DNA of 64,000 nucleotides from Rouxiella sp. WC2420. Its GTDB lineage: Bacteria; Pseudomonadota; Gammaproteobacteria; Enterobacterales; Enterobacteriaceae. Numbering within the stretch: the first letter of the stretch is position 1; the number at the start of each line of letters is the position of its first letter. The notes below the pieces were generated by a model. The model worked only from the letters and a program-made list of their open reading frames with translations. It ran no database searches and was not told where the DNA came from. Below, in pieces: positions 47,763-57,853 of this stretch. Made by a program: the position numbers and the translations under genes. The DNA is taken from contig NZ_CP165628.1 of assembly GCF_041200025.1 (NCBI RefSeq), positions 248,001-312,000 of the forward strand. Reading direction: 5' to 3'.

Positions 47763-48574
47763 TGAGTACTTCTGAACAGACTTTTAGTCGAGGAAATTAT
47801 TGGTTCAACCAGCTTGCTGTTGATGGCCAGGAAATTAACGGGCTATGTGAATCAGTAAGAGCCGCCGATGGAAAACTTAACCAGCATAACGTCCGCTTTA
47901 TCGCCGTCGTTCCCGATGCAAAAAACCGCTATCCCCGCGCGGCCGAGGGCGAGGTAGGGCTGCTTGAAGGCTGGACTCTGGCCAAGGTAGTCAGTCAAGT
48001 GATTGAAGAGGATGCCGACAAAACGGTGAAACGCGCGATTGTGGCGATTATCGACGTGCCGAGTCAGGCGTATGGCCGACGTGAAGAAGCGTTTGGCATT
48101 CATCAGTCGCTGGCCGGAGCCGCAGGGGCCTACGCCAAGGCACGTCTGGCCGGGCATCCTATTGTTGGATTAATCGTTGGCAAGGCGATGTCCGGGGCAT
48201 TTCTGGCGCACGGTTATCAGGCCAACAAGCTGATTGCCTTTAATAATCCTGGCGTGATGATCCACGCGATGGGGAAAGAGTCTGCTGCGCGTATCACTTT
48301 GCGATCCGTCGAGGCACTGGAAAAGCTGGCCGCCGAAGTGCCACCGATGGCTTACGACATTGAGAATTACGCCACGCTGGGATTGTTATCACAGCTTATG
48401 GATATCAGTGATCCTGAAAATCCCGCAGTTGCCGAGATAGCTAAGGTGAAATCGGTGCTTGATGAGGCGATCAGTGAAATTGCGTTGCAGGGCGTGTCTC
48501 TGGAAAATCGGTTAGGGGCCGATAATCGTGCCAGTTCGCTTAAGGTGCGTGAATTAATGCGACAGCAGTGGTGA
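47762..48574 (+). CDS. mdcE: Malonate decarboxylase gamma subunit
   Basis: A 270-residue carboxyltransferase-like partner of MdcD. FAVVPD-like FIAVVPDAKNRYPRAAEGEV, IVAIIDVPSQAYGRREEAFG and VGKAMSGAFLAHGYQANKLI are family blocks. The ATG overlaps the mdcD stop by one base, so a 1:1 subunit ratio through coupled translation is likely. A 150-bp gap follows before the transporter gene, the widest inside the operon; I see no strong terminator in it. Confidence 0.94.
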   Translation: MSTSEQTFSRGNYWFNQLAVDGQEINGLCESVRAADGKLNQHNVRFIAVVPDAKNRYPRAAEGEVGLLEGWTLAKVVSQVIEEDADKTVKRAIVAIIDVPSQAYGRREEAFGIHQSLAGAAGAYAKARLAGHPIVGLIVGKAMSGAFLAHGYQANKLIAFNNPGVMIHAMGKESAARITLRSVEALEKLAAEVPPMAYDIENYATLGLLSQLMDISDPENPAVAEIAKVKSVLDEAISEIALQGVSLENRLGADNRASSLKVRELMRQQW

Positions 48575-48724
48575 TAAAGACTTTTCCTTTTGTTTGACCG
48601 GTTATGACCTGCAAACAGCATGAAGTCTCAGGCGCTTTAACCCGAGTATGACTGGAAGTATATAAAAACATCGCAGCCGGTGGACCGAGGAATTCACAAT
48701 AATTCTTACCTCAGGTACCCCACT

Positions 48725-49687
48725 ATGACCTACGTAATTTTGTACGCGCTTGCTCCTATTTTCGTCATCATGATCCTCGGCTATTTTGCCGGCAAGTCGA
48801 AAATGGTCGAGAATCAGAATGTCTCGTTATTGAACGTGTTTGTGATGGACTTTGCTTTACCGGCAGCCTTGTTTACCGCCACGGTGCAGACGCCGTGGCG
48901 GGGCATTGTCGGCCAGAGTCCGCTGATTCTGCTACTGGTGCTGACCATGTGGATAACCTATGGCGCATTGTATTTTCTCTGTACCCGCGTATTTAAAAAG
49001 TCACCGCAGGATGCGGCGGTACTGACGCTAACTGTCGCGCTGCCGAACTATGCCGCGCTGGGATTGCCTATTCTCGGCAGTGTATTAGGTGAGGGGGCGG
49101 GAACCTCGCTGTCAGTGGCGGTGTCGATTGCCTGCGGATCGGTATTGATGACGCCTTTTTGTCTGCTGATTTTAGAGCGAGAAAAAGCCCGGGCCAATGG
49201 TGAATCTCACGGTTCGGCACTAACCATGCTGCCGATATTGATGTGGCGTTCGATTAAAAAACCGATCGTCTGGGGACCACTGCTTGGGGTAGTACTGTCG
49301 GCTATTGGCATTAAAATGCCTGATATTGTGCTGGCATCGATCAAACCTTTGGGACTGGCCGCCACCGCCTCGGCGCTGTTTCTGACCGGCGTGATCCTGT
49401 CGGCACGCAAGCTAAAAATCAACGCGGCGGTGCTAATATCCTGTGTGACCAAGAACCTGATCCAGCCGTTTATTGCCTGGGGACTGGTAATGGCCTTTGG
49501 CATCAGCGGTGAGGTGGCAGTGACGGCAATCCTGATGATTGCGCTGTCGGCGGGTTTCTTCGGCATCGTCTTCGGAAATCGTTTTGGCGTGCAGTCACCA
49601 GACGCCGAGGCATCGCTGCTGATTAGCTCGATATTGGCTATTCTGACACTGCCGCTGTTTATCTCACTCACCGCCTCAATGCATTGA
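48725..49687 (+). CDS. mdcF: Probable malonate transporter MdcF (auxin efflux carrier family)
   Basis: A 320-residue membrane protein with about ten helices, of the AEC family. It begins MTYVILYALAPIFVIMILGY and keeps the FVMDFALPAALFTA and LTVALPNYAALGLPILGSVL blocks common to MdcF-type carriers. In the cluster it is the likely malonate uptake system; other bacteria use MadLM or MatC instead. ATG 48725 fits the family; the frame open from 48680 adds 15 unmatched residues. Regulated with the rest of mdc or from its own promoter in the 150-bp gap. Confidence 0.9.
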   Translation: MTYVILYALAPIFVIMILGYFAGKSKMVENQNVSLLNVFVMDFALPAALFTATVQTPWRGIVGQSPLILLLVLTMWITYGALYFLCTRVFKKSPQDAAVLTLTVALPNYAALGLPILGSVLGEGAGTSLSVAVSIACGSVLMTPFCLLILEREKARANGESHGSALTMLPILMWRSIKKPIVWGPLLGVVLSAIGIKMPDIVLASIKPLGLAATASALFLTGVILSARKLKINAAVLISCVTKNLIQPFIAWGLVMAFGISGEVAVTAILMIALSAGFFGIVFGNRFGVQSPDAEASLLISSILAILTLPLFISLTASMH

Positions 49688-49715
49688 TGAATCAATTTTA
49701 ATAAAAGGAAAAATA

Positions 49716-50354
49716 ATGGATTTTCCTCGAGCTCATGATTTGGTGTGGAGCAAGCAGCGGCCGTTTGCCGCAGAGGGGCAAGTGCTGCCCGATTGGGTCG
49801 CCAGCGGCTGGCAAACGCATTTGCCGCTGGTGGTGCGCCGCGATATTCACAACTCCGATTGTCTGCCTGTCGGAGTGCGTGGGATTAGCCGCAGTCAGCG
49901 CGCCGCAGCGTGGATAGACCCGGCGGAGGTGAGCCGAATTGTGACGCCAGAATCACTGGTGGCCGATGCAAACCGTTTGCTGCGATCGACCTTTGTGTCC
50001 CAGCAGCCGGTGCAGGCACTGATTACACTGATTGGCCTGCGCTTGCCTTGGGTTTGGGGGGTGACCGGCAGCTGTGGCTACGCGCTGGCGACGGATATTC
50101 CGGTGATGCACGCTGATAGCGATTTAGACCTGCTGATCCGTTGTGACACAGCGCAGCCGCGCGAGGAGTTTAGCGATTTTTATCGGCAGTTAACGCTTTT
50201 GCCGTGTCGAGCCGATGTGCAGATCAACACACCGCAGGGCGGATTTTCGCTAAGCGAATGGCTACGGGGTGGCAGTGTGCTGTTAAAAACTGCCTGCGGA
50301 CCTCGTCTGGTGGATAACCCGTGGTCGCCGACTGTTGAAGAAGATAAAAACTGA
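49716..50354 (+). CDS. mdcG: Phosphoribosyl-dephospho-CoA transferase MdcG
   Basis: A 212-residue nucleotidyltransferase. It loads the prosthetic group made by MdcB onto Ser25 of MdcC with release of pyrophosphate. The metal-binding acidic residues Asp134 and Asp136 are in VMHADSDLDLLIR, at the positions reported for the Klebsiella enzyme; GVTGSCGYALAT lies just before. ATG 49716 follows aaaaggaaaaata. Its stop overlaps the mdcH start (TGATGA). Confidence 0.93.
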   Translation: MDFPRAHDLVWSKQRPFAAEGQVLPDWVASGWQTHLPLVVRRDIHNSDCLPVGVRGISRSQRAAAWIDPAEVSRIVTPESLVADANRLLRSTFVSQQPVQALITLIGLRLPWVWGVTGSCGYALATDIPVMHADSDLDLLIRCDTAQPREEFSDFYRQLTLLPCRADVQINTPQGGFSLSEWLRGGSVLLKTACGPRLVDNPWSPTVEEDKN

Positions 50355-51283
50355 TGAAAATTCTGTTTACTTTTCCCGGTCAGGGGCCGCAATTCCCCGA
50401 AATGCTCCATCGATTACCTGCTACTGCGCTGAGCCAGAGTTATCTAACACGTGCTAACGCAGCGTTAGGGCAAGACGTTCTGACTCTCGACAGCGCCGTA
50501 GCATTGCGCGCAACCCGTGAGGTGCAGCTTTGCCTGTTGATTAGCGGCGTGGTGTGGGCTGAGCATCTGCGTGCAGCAGGCGTTCAGCCTGATTTTGTCA
50601 GCGGGCTGTCGATTGGCGCGTTTCCTGCTGCGGTTATTTGTGGCGCGTTGGAGTTTGAAACGGCGGTAAAACTGGTCGCGCTGCGTGGCGAGCTGATGCA
50701 GCAAGCGTATCCACAGGGATTTGGCCTGTCAGCGATCGTGGGTTTGCGCCAGTTAGAGCTTGAACTATTGCTGGATCAGGTTAATTCGCCGATGATGCCG
50801 GTTTTTTTGGCCAATATTAATGCAGAAAACCAGCTAGTGATTGCCGGTAGCGATGAGGCTATGCATCAGGTGTGCGTATTGGCTGCAGAGAACGGGGCGC
50901 AAAAGACGCGTAAATTGGCGGTAAGCGTGCCGTCGCACTGCGTTTTGTTGGATAAACCAGCGGCGAAACTGGCCGATGCTTTCAACAGTGTGACTCTTAA
51001 GCGCCCAACGTGTGGTTATCTCAGCGGCAGTAGCGCAAGAGTTTACTGGCAGCCAGAGAAAATTGCCGACGATCTGGCCTTTAATATGGCGCGCAGGGTG
51101 AACTGGTTTGACGCGATGGTTGCGGCTTACCAGCGAGAAGTAAGGCTGGCGGTGGAAATGCCTCCAGGCTCAATTTTGACTGGCTTAACCCAGCGGGTAA
51201 TGACGGAAGGTCTGGCACTGTCGCTCAGCCAGACGGCGATTAGCGAGTTGAGTACGCTGGCACAGAGGCTGGAGCGGCGCTAG
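50354..51283 (+). CDS. mdcH: Malonate decarboxylase epsilon subunit (malonyl-CoA:ACP transacylase)
   Basis: A 309-residue FabD-like transacylase. It charges MdcC with a malonyl group from malonyl-CoA so that the catalytic cycle can begin. The N-terminal FTFPGQGPQFPEMLHRLPAT, nucleophile Ser in VSGLSIGAFPAAVICG and active His in VPSHCVLLDKPA are visible. The start overlaps the mdcG stop. Last structural gene of the operon; mdcR lies on the other strand, convergent, after 102 bases with a weak stem (AAAAGTTG/CAACTTTT). Confidence 0.93.
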   Translation: MKILFTFPGQGPQFPEMLHRLPATALSQSYLTRANAALGQDVLTLDSAVALRATREVQLCLLISGVVWAEHLRAAGVQPDFVSGLSIGAFPAAVICGALEFETAVKLVALRGELMQQAYPQGFGLSAIVGLRQLELELLLDQVNSPMMPVFLANINAENQLVIAGSDEAMHQVCVLAAENGAQKTRKLAVSVPSHCVLLDKPAAKLADAFNSVTLKRPTCGYLSGSSARVYWQPEKIADDLAFNMARRVNWFDAMVAAYQREVRLAVEMPPGSILTGLTQRVMTEGLALSLSQTAISELSTLAQRLERR

Positions 51284-51385
51284 GGAAAGCCAAAAAAGTT
51301 GAAAAAACATTAATTACGGGGAATAGGCCAACTTTTCTGTGATTTGCAGTTATCGTGTTGAAGTTTATGGCGATCGTGAGCTTAT

Positions 51386-52315
51386 CTAATCAACAGTTTT
51401 TATTGAGTGCCCTCGTGCATACATCCGGCTTTCGGCGGCAAGTGCCAGTAGGTTGGGATCGTGTTCGCGACTGCGGGCAAACACTAATGAGATGGTTTGT
51501 CGCATCTGATAGGGTTCGGCCAGCGGCATAAGCCTGACGGTTTCAGCATAAACGCCTTTCATCCTTCCTGGAATCAATGTGTAGCCGATTCCTGCCTGCA
51601 CCAGACTCAACATCGAGAAAATATCATTGACGCGGGTGACGATATCCGGCTCAAAATCTGCCACTTGAAAGGCTTCCTGAAAACCGTGGTAAGTAGCAAA
51701 TCCCTCAGCCAGCGAAATAAATTTCTCTTTGCGAAAATCGCGTAAATCCACCGGCCCTTCGACGACTAGCTTTGAATCGGCAGGAGAGGCCAGATAAATA
51801 TCATCTATAAACAGCGGAAGACTTTCATACAGATGCTCATCGATAACCGAGTCGCTGGTGGAAATTAAAATTGCGTCCAACTGCTGTTCGGCCAGCCGAT
51901 TCAACAGCATTTCATTGGAACCCATCAGCAACTCCAATTCGAGCTCGGGGCGGCGGATTTTTAGGCCCATAATCAGTCGTGGAATAGTTTCCAGCGTCAG
52001 CGAATACAACGTACCGAGGCGAATGCGCTTATCGCCAAAACCGGCTGTGCGCTGTGCCGCCTGAATCCCCAACTCCATTTGTTCAATTACTTGTATGGCA
52101 TGCTGTTGCAGCGTTTCAGCGGCGGGTAAAGGCAGCAGATTTCGCCCGCGGTGAATAAACAGCGGACAGCGCAGTCCCTCTTCGAGTGAATGTAGGGCGC
52201 GATGCACGCTGACACTGCTCAAACCGAGTTGTTCTGCGGTGCGGGCAATATTCAGCTTTTCCATAAATACCAGGAAAACCTCAAGCTTGCGGAAAGTGAT
52301 TTCACTGTCGATCAT
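51386..52315 (-). CDS. mdcR: LysR-family regulator of malonate use MdcR
   Basis: A 309-residue LysR-type protein. The N-terminal winged helix-turn-helix is FMEKLNIARTAEQLGLSSVSVHRALHSLEEG in two blocks (about residues 17-47). The C-terminal LysR substrate domain runs from about 95. In Klebsiella and Acinetobacter the homologue activates the mdc genes with malonate. ATG 52315 is chosen over 52345 because GGAG stands nine bases ahead and the start fits. It is convergent with mdcH rather than next to the mdcA promoter. The link to mdc rests on position and family resemblance. Confidence 0.87.
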   Translation of the reverse strand: MIDSEITFRKLEVFLVFMEKLNIARTAEQLGLSSVSVHRALHSLEEGLRCPLFIHRGRNLLPLPAAETLQQHAIQVIEQMELGIQAAQRTAGFGDKRIRLGTLYSLTLETIPRLIMGLKIRRPELELELLMGSNEMLLNRLAEQQLDAILISTSDSVIDEHLYESLPLFIDDIYLASPADSKLVVEGPVDLRDFRKEKFISLAEGFATYHGFQEAFQVADFEPDIVTRVNDIFSMLSLVQAGIGYTLIPGRMKGVYAETVRLMPLAEPYQMRQTISLVFARSREHDPNLLALAAESRMYARGHSIKTVD

Positions 52316-52388
52316 TGCTGGCTCCAGAGTGTCGATCCCGCTCAATCTTAGCGTTTAAGGGCGGTATACGACAGAGCATCTCAGGCTT

Positions 52389-54740
52389 TTACGGCGTTGT
52401 TCGGCGCGTGCCGCATTTTTTACCTTCGGCACATCCTTTGCAGCCACCGCCTGTGGAGGGGAGCAAAGCGCCAACGGCCAATGTTGTCGGCCCGCGACTG
52501 CGAGAACAGCGAAGACCGGTGAGGATGAGCGCGTTGACCAATAGCACTGCGGCAATAATCGTTGCGCTTTGCAACGGGTGCTGGCTTAGCGTTGCGCTCT
52601 GATAAAACAGTGTTGCCAGTGACCAGGCGACGTTCAGGCCCCAAAGGATAGAGAACATCATCCAACTGCGGTTGGTCTCACGGGCGATAGCCCCCATGAC
52701 TGACACGCAGGGCACGTACAGCAGCACGAAGATCAGATAACTGTAGGCGGAAACGGCGCTGCCGAATTTGGCACTCATCACGCCCATGGCACTGGCCGCC
52801 ATCTCGCCGTTGCCTTTGCTGGCCTCAATAGGATTTGCCAATACGCTAAAGCTAAAGGTGTCTCGCAGACTGCTCCAGGTTTCATCCACGGCACGGCGCA
52901 GCTCGCTCACGGGAGCATATTGGCTGGCGTCAAAGGGGGCGGCTTTCAACTGCTCGGCGGTGTAAAGCGTGTTCAGCGTGCCGACCACTACCTCTTTGGC
53001 CATCGCGCCGGTAATCAGGCCCACAGTCGCCTGCCAATTGTCGGGATGCACACCCATCGGCGTAAGCACTGGCGTCAACACGCGGCTGACGCTGGCCAGC
53101 GCGGAATCATTTATTGAATCTACCGGCTTGCCGTTAAACGAAAAGCTGTTTAGCGCGCCGATAAATATGCAGGCAATGACAATGACTTTACCCGCACGCA
53201 GGACGAAGTTTTGCAAACGTTGCCAGGTTTGCAGCAGCAGCGTTTTAACTTGAGGAATGTGATAGACCGGAAGCTCCATAATAAAGGGCGAAGCCTCTCC
53301 TCGAACCACGGTGTGTTTCATCACCAGACCGGTTAGCACTGCAACCGCAATGCCCAGCAAATACAGCGAGAATACAATCGAAGCTCCGCTCTGCCCGAAG
53401 AATGCTGCCGAGAACACGGCAAAGATCGCCAATCGTGCGCCGCATGACATAAACGGCGCCATCATTACGGTGATCAGCCGTTCACGAGGTGCATCCAGCG
53501 TGCGAGCCCCCAGAATCGACGGCACGTTACAGCCAAAACCGACAATCAGCGGCACAAATGATTTGCCCGGCAGGCCGAGAGACTGCATTAGGCGGTCCAT
53601 CACGAAGGCTGCCCGCGCCATATAGCCGGAGTCTTCAAGAAAAGAAAGAAATAGGTACATCATGCCAATTTGCGGGATCAGCGGCATTACGGTGCTTATC
53701 CCGCCACCTACGCCCTGGGCAAGAAATAGCGTCAGCCAGGTCGGTAATTGCATTCCATGGCCCAGCCACTGAATACCATCGACAAACAGCGTCGCCGAGC
53801 CAATTTCAAACAGCGGCTTTAGCGCGCCGCCGATATTGATGGCCAGCACGAACATCAGGTACATCACCAACAAGAAGATGGGTACGCCAAGAAAACGGTT
53901 TAGTACAAATTTATCAAGCAGTTGAGTCAGACGATGAGGCGTGCTCGAAAGCGTATTGCTGACCTCGCTACCTAGGTTAGTCAGGGTTTTATAGCGCGCT
54001 TCGGCAATCGCTAGCGCTGGATCGGCAATGCCATTGGCTATAAGACGTTTATGGACTTCATCGAGCCGATTTTTTGCCTCCCCTGAATGTGTAGCGCTGT
54101 AGATATCACCTTCGAGCATCTGGATTGCCAGCCATTCGCGCCGCTGTCGGGGAAGATTTTGCGGCATTGCCTCAGCAAGATATTTCATTTCATGCAGCAA
54201 AGCGGCAGGGTAATCAATACGTTGAAGCAGGATGGGTTCTGGATGCTGGTCTATGGCGGACAACAGCGCATCTAAACCATTGGTGCGAGTAGCAATCAGA
54301 GCAACAACCGGACAGCCGAGCCGTGAGGAAAGAGCCTTGATATCTAAGGTAATATTTTGCGCTTCGGCGATATCCAACATGTTCAGCACCACAATGCACG
54401 GGATGCCCAGCTCTAGCAGTTGCAGCGTAAGATAAAGATTTCTTTCAAGATTAGAGGCGTCGATCACGTTGATCAACATTCCGGCTTCGCCGCCGAGAAT
54501 GTAGTGGCAGGCGATTTGTTCGTCGAGAGAAGTCTGGCTTGAAATGGTGGTCAGCGAATAGGTGCCAGGTAAATCGACCAGCTTGACCGCCTGCGCGGCA
54601 GTCGAGAATGAGCCTTCCTTGCGCTCGACGGTGACTCCAGCCCAGTTGCCGACTCTTTGGCGTGATCCCGTTAACTGGTTAAAGAGTGTGGTTTTTCCTG
54701 AGTTCGGGTTGCCTATCAGCCCAATGGTCAGCTGTTTCAT
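52389..54740 (-). CDS. feoB: Ferrous iron transporter FeoB
   Basis: A 783-residue inner-membrane ferrous iron permease (E. coli 773). An N-terminal G domain has the Walker A GNPNSGKT (10-17), DLPGTYSL (G3) and NMLD (G4). A helical GDI-like domain and then the membrane domain with the Gate motifs LIVGFGCNVPSILGARTL and MAPFMSCGARLAIF follow. The start is ATG 54740 with AAAGG upstream. The C-terminal tail holds three cysteines in GGGCKGCAEGKKCGTRR and ends beside mdcR; no feoC follows, unlike E. coli. FeoA precedes it by four bases, so feoAB form an operon. Confidence 0.95.
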   Translation of the reverse strand: MKQLTIGLIGNPNSGKTTLFNQLTGSRQRVGNWAGVTVERKEGSFSTAAQAVKLVDLPGTYSLTTISSQTSLDEQIACHYILGGEAGMLINVIDASNLERNLYLTLQLLELGIPCIVVLNMLDIAEAQNITLDIKALSSRLGCPVVALIATRTNGLDALLSAIDQHPEPILLQRIDYPAALLHEMKYLAEAMPQNLPRQRREWLAIQMLEGDIYSATHSGEAKNRLDEVHKRLIANGIADPALAIAEARYKTLTNLGSEVSNTLSSTPHRLTQLLDKFVLNRFLGVPIFLLVMYLMFVLAINIGGALKPLFEIGSATLFVDGIQWLGHGMQLPTWLTLFLAQGVGGGISTVMPLIPQIGMMYLFLSFLEDSGYMARAAFVMDRLMQSLGLPGKSFVPLIVGFGCNVPSILGARTLDAPRERLITVMMAPFMSCGARLAIFAVFSAAFFGQSGASIVFSLYLLGIAVAVLTGLVMKHTVVRGEASPFIMELPVYHIPQVKTLLLQTWQRLQNFVLRAGKVIVIACIFIGALNSFSFNGKPVDSINDSALASVSRVLTPVLTPMGVHPDNWQATVGLITGAMAKEVVVGTLNTLYTAEQLKAAPFDASQYAPVSELRRAVDETWSSLRDTFSFSVLANPIEASKGNGEMAASAMGVMSAKFGSAVSAYSYLIFVLLYVPCVSVMGAIARETNRSWMMFSILWGLNVAWSLATLFYQSATLSQHPLQSATIIAAVLLVNALILTGLRCSRSRGPTTLAVGALLPSTGGGCKGCAEGKKCGTRRTTP

Positions 54741-54744
54741 CGCG

Positions 54745-55029
54745 TTACCTTTGCAAGACGGGTATAGAGGGCTGGTTTGTCGTACGCCGATGCAGTGAAT
54801 CACTCGGTTCGTGTGGTTCGATCCTGAGCAGCAGTAAATCTTTTTTGCGTAAAGCCAAACTGGTGCGGCGTAATTCAATTTGCAGCGGATCGCCCAGCGG
54901 AGCCACGCGCAGCACGTTGAAACAGGTGCCGGGGAGCATGCCGAGAGACAGCAGTTTCTGGCGATACGCCGGACTGATATCGGCGGCGTAACCGATTATT
55001 TTGTAACTGCGCTGGGGTTTAAGCTGCAT
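54745..55029 (-). CDS. feoA: FeoA, small SH3-like partner of FeoB
   Basis: A 94-residue cytoplasmic protein needed for full FeoB function. The SH3-like FeoA fold is recognised from [28 protein letters not shown] and [12 protein letters not shown]. coli FeoA has 75 residues; this one has an extra tail of about 20 ([20 protein letters not shown]...). The tail could be a real extension or the result of lost stop codons, and its low complexity suggests little structure. It is the first gene of feoAB; a Fur or FNR site would be expected upstream, but none is clear. Confidence 0.93.
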   Translation of the reverse strand: MQLKPQRSYKIIGYAADISPAYRQKLLSLGMLPGTCFNVLRVAPLGDPLQIELRRTSLALRKKDLLLLRIEPHEPSDSLHRRTTNQPSIPVLQR

Positions 55030-55403
55030 GGGATAGACTCTTTAAGGCCGTATCAGAAAGTGGCCTGGTTATAAGTAACTTAATTAACTATCTGAATGTA
55101 AAGACTAATAATTCTTGTTACCGCAATGGCGTTAATCATGAACGGTGTGGCAGCGGATAGTTCCGTTACGTGAGCATCCTAGGCCAACGAGGGGGACGTT
55201 TTATTGATGCAGCGCAGAGTTAGGGCAGGAATAATGGCAAAATAAGGAAATTTAAGGCGGGTGTTCTAGTCAAGAACCCGTGTTCTGGTCCAGTAAAAGT
55301 GGCTTGTTCTGCTATTTTGATCTAATCCTGCTTGCCGAGGAAGCGAGTAACCGAGTAAGCGCCCTAACCCTTTGAGAAAGGATTAGGGCAGGGAGCAGGT
55401 ATT
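55030..55403 (-). promoter_or_regulatory. feoA upstream region
   Basis: A 374-bp gap between feoA and tex, both on the minus strand. It should hold the feoAB promoter. The minus-strand stretch GAATTATTAGTCTTT (about 55100-55114) is AT-rich but matches the Fur consensus poorly, and no TTGAT-N4-ATCAA FNR site is visible. Near tex lies the stem CCCTAATCC.../...GGATTAGGG (about 55363-55387): CTAACCCTTT-GAGA-AAGGATTAG, a possible tex terminator. No gene is seen. Confidence 0.45.
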
Positions 55404-57749
55404 TTAGCGTTTTTTACCCAAGGCGGCGGCAAGGGCATCGGCCATGGCGTTATTGCCCGGATTATTGTTGCCGCGACCAGAAGGCGCAGGGGCGTTGCGT
55501 TTTGGTGCTTCGCGACCTTTATTAGCATTGGTTGCCGGAGCAGACGGCCCTCCGCTGCGACGAGCCGGGCCTTCGCCGGGTTGCTCGTCAAGGCGCATAG
55601 TCAGTGCAATACGCTTACGCTGCAGGTCAACTTCCATTACCTTCACTTTCACGATATCGCCGGTTTTCACCACGGTGTGCGGGTCCTCGACAAACTTGTT
55701 AGCCAATGAAGAGATATGGACCAGACCATCCTGATGCACGCCGATATCGACGAAAGCGCCGAAGTTGGTCACGTTGGTGACTGTGCCTTCCAGCACCATG
55801 CCCGGCGTCAGGTCGTTCATGGTTTCCACTCCCTCTGCAAAGGTCGCGGTTTTGAATTCAGGACGCGGATCGTGACCCGGTTTCTCAAGTTCTTTGAGAA
55901 TGTCGGTCACGGTCGGCACACCAAAACGCTCATCGGTGAACTCGCTGACTTTCAGCCCGCGCAGCACGTTGGAATCGGCCATCAGGTCTTTCAACGCCAG
56001 CTGAGTCGCTGCCAGAATGCGCTGCACCACCGGATAGGTTTCCGGGTGAACGGTCGAAGCATCCAGCGGGTTATCGCCGTGGTTAATACGCAGGAAGCCC
56101 GCACACTGTTCAAAAGCTTTTGGCCCCAGACGGCTGACTTTCAGCAGCTGTTCGCGGTTGCGGAACTGACCATTTTCGTCGCGCCAGTTAACGATGTTCT
56201 GCGCCATCATACGGGTCAAGCCGGCCACGCGCGTCAGCAATGGTACTGAAGCAGTATTGAGGTCAACGCCCACGGCATTTACGCAATCTTCCACCACGGC
56301 ATCGAGTTTTTTGGCTAACAGGCTCTGGCTGACATCGTGCTGATACTGGCCTACGCCGATAGATTTTGGATCAATCTTCACCAGCTCGGCCAGCGGATCT
56401 TGTAAACGGCGAGCAATGGATACCGCGCCACGAATGGAAACGTCGAGATCCGGGAATTCCAGCGCGGCAAGTTCGGAGGCTGAATAAACCGAAGCTCCAG
56501 CTTCGCTGACAATGACTTTTTGCGCTTTCACGTCTGGGAACTGTTTTTGCAGCTCGATAAAGAAACGCTCGGTTTCACGCGAGGCAGTGCCGTTGCCGAT
56601 AGCGACCAGCTCAACGTTGTGTTTAATACACAACGCGGCAACCTGCTGCGCGGCTTTTGCAGCTTGACCGGTGTGCGGATAAACGGTGTCAATACCCACC
56701 AGCTTGCCGGTGTTGTCGACCACGGCAACTTTAACGCCGGTACGCAGACCCGGATCGAGGCCCATAGTGGCGCGCATGCCTGCCGGAGCGGCCATCAGCA
56801 GGTCGTGCATGTTGCGGGCGAAGACGTTGATCGCTTCTTCTTCGGCGCGTTCGCGCACGGTGCTCATCAGCTCGGTTTCGAGATGCATCAGCACTTTTAT
56901 ACGCCAAGTCCAGTTAACCACTGCACGACGCCAGACATCCGCAGGTGCGTTGTCAAGCTTCAGACCCAGATGGTCGATAATGATCTGCTCGGCATAGCTC
57001 TCTCGCGGCGGCTCGTCGGACTGCGGATCGGCATTCAGAGACAGCTGCAGCACGCCCTCGTTGCGCCCGCGGAACATCGCCAGTGCGCGGTGCGAGGGAA
57101 CCTGCGAGAACGGCTCGTGATGATCGAAATAGTCACGGAATTTAGCGCCGTCCTGCTCTTTGCCCTCGACCATGCGAGAGGTCAGATGAGCATTTTTCCA
57201 CAGGTAATCACGGACTTTGGCCAAGAGCGCTGCGTCTTCGGCAAAACGCTCCATTAGAATATATCGCGCACCATCAAGGGCGGCTTTGGTATCGGCAACG
57301 CCCTTGTCGGCATCAACATAGGCAGCGGCCGCCTGTTCAGGTTCGTGTGATGGGTCTTGCCAAAGCAAGTCGGCCAGCGGTTCCAGACCGGCTTCGACGG
57401 CAATTTGCCCACGGGTGCGGCGCTTGGGTTTGAACGGCAGATATAAATCTTCCAGTTCAGTTTTGCTCAGCGTGCCGTTAATGGCTTTAGACAGCTCACC
57501 GCTCAGCTTGCCTTGGTCATCAATGGATTTGAGGATGGTCTGGCGACGCTCTTCCAGCTCACGCAGATAGCCGAGACGGCTGTCCAACTGACGCAGTTGG
57601 GTATCATCCAACCCGCCGGTGACTTCCTTACGATACCGTGCAATAAACGGCACAGTATTACCTTCATCCAGTAAGCGGACGACCGAGGCAACCTGCTCCG
57701 GGCGTACCTGCAATTCTGTCGCGATAATGCGGCTCAGTTGATCATTCAT
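55404..57749 (-). CDS. tex: Tex-family transcription accessory protein (YhgF)
   Basis: A 781-residue RNA/DNA-binding protein (E. coli YhgF 773). Domains in order: Tex N-terminal helical part, a YqgF/RNase H-like domain (from about 325, [20 protein letters not shown]), helix-hairpin-helix repeats (about 500-560, [15 protein letters not shown]) and a C-terminal S1 domain (about 650-720, [18 protein letters not shown]). A basic, Asn/Gly/Pro-rich tail follows. It affects transcription and stress tolerance in several bacteria; the mechanism is not settled. Upstream of it stands greB, 104 bases away on the same strand. Confidence 0.95.
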   Translation of the reverse strand: MNDQLSRIIATELQVRPEQVASVVRLLDEGNTVPFIARYRKEVTGGLDDTQLRQLDSRLGYLRELEERRQTILKSIDDQGKLSGELSKAINGTLSKTELEDLYLPFKPKRRTRGQIAVEAGLEPLADLLWQDPSHEPEQAAAAYVDADKGVADTKAALDGARYILMERFAEDAALLAKVRDYLWKNAHLTSRMVEGKEQDGAKFRDYFDHHEPFSQVPSHRALAMFRGRNEGVLQLSLNADPQSDEPPRESYAEQIIIDHLGLKLDNAPADVWRRAVVNWTWRIKVLMHLETELMSTVRERAEEEAINVFARNMHDLLMAAPAGMRATMGLDPGLRTGVKVAVVDNTGKLVGIDTVYPHTGQAAKAAQQVAALCIKHNVELVAIGNGTASRETERFFIELQKQFPDVKAQKVIVSEAGASVYSASELAALEFPDLDVSIRGAVSIARRLQDPLAELVKIDPKSIGVGQYQHDVSQSLLAKKLDAVVEDCVNAVGVDLNTASVPLLTRVAGLTRMMAQNIVNWRDENGQFRNREQLLKVSRLGPKAFEQCAGFLRINHGDNPLDASTVHPETYPVVQRILAATQLALKDLMADSNVLRGLKVSEFTDERFGVPTVTDILKELEKPGHDPRPEFKTATFAEGVETMNDLTPGMVLEGTVTNVTNFGAFVDIGVHQDGLVHISSLANKFVEDPHTVVKTGDIVKVKVMEVDLQRKRIALTMRLDEQPGEGPARRSGGPSAPATNANKGREAPKRNAPAPSGRGNNNPGNNAMADALAAALGKKR

Positions 57750-57853
57750 AGTTGCGTATCAGTTCTATTGAGGAGGGGACAGTTATACGGTTTGAACACG
57801 TAAAATGCCAGTCATCCAGCCTTGCAGACTGGCGTTTTGAGACTGTTGGAAGA

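Noticed and set aside
55080-55130. Fur or FNR site upstream of feoA
   Set aside because: The AT-rich stretch does not match either consensus well enough, although such sites are expected there.
56520-57257. 245-codon open frame on the plus strand over tex
   Set aside because: Antisense to tex, with no ribosome site or recognisable domain.
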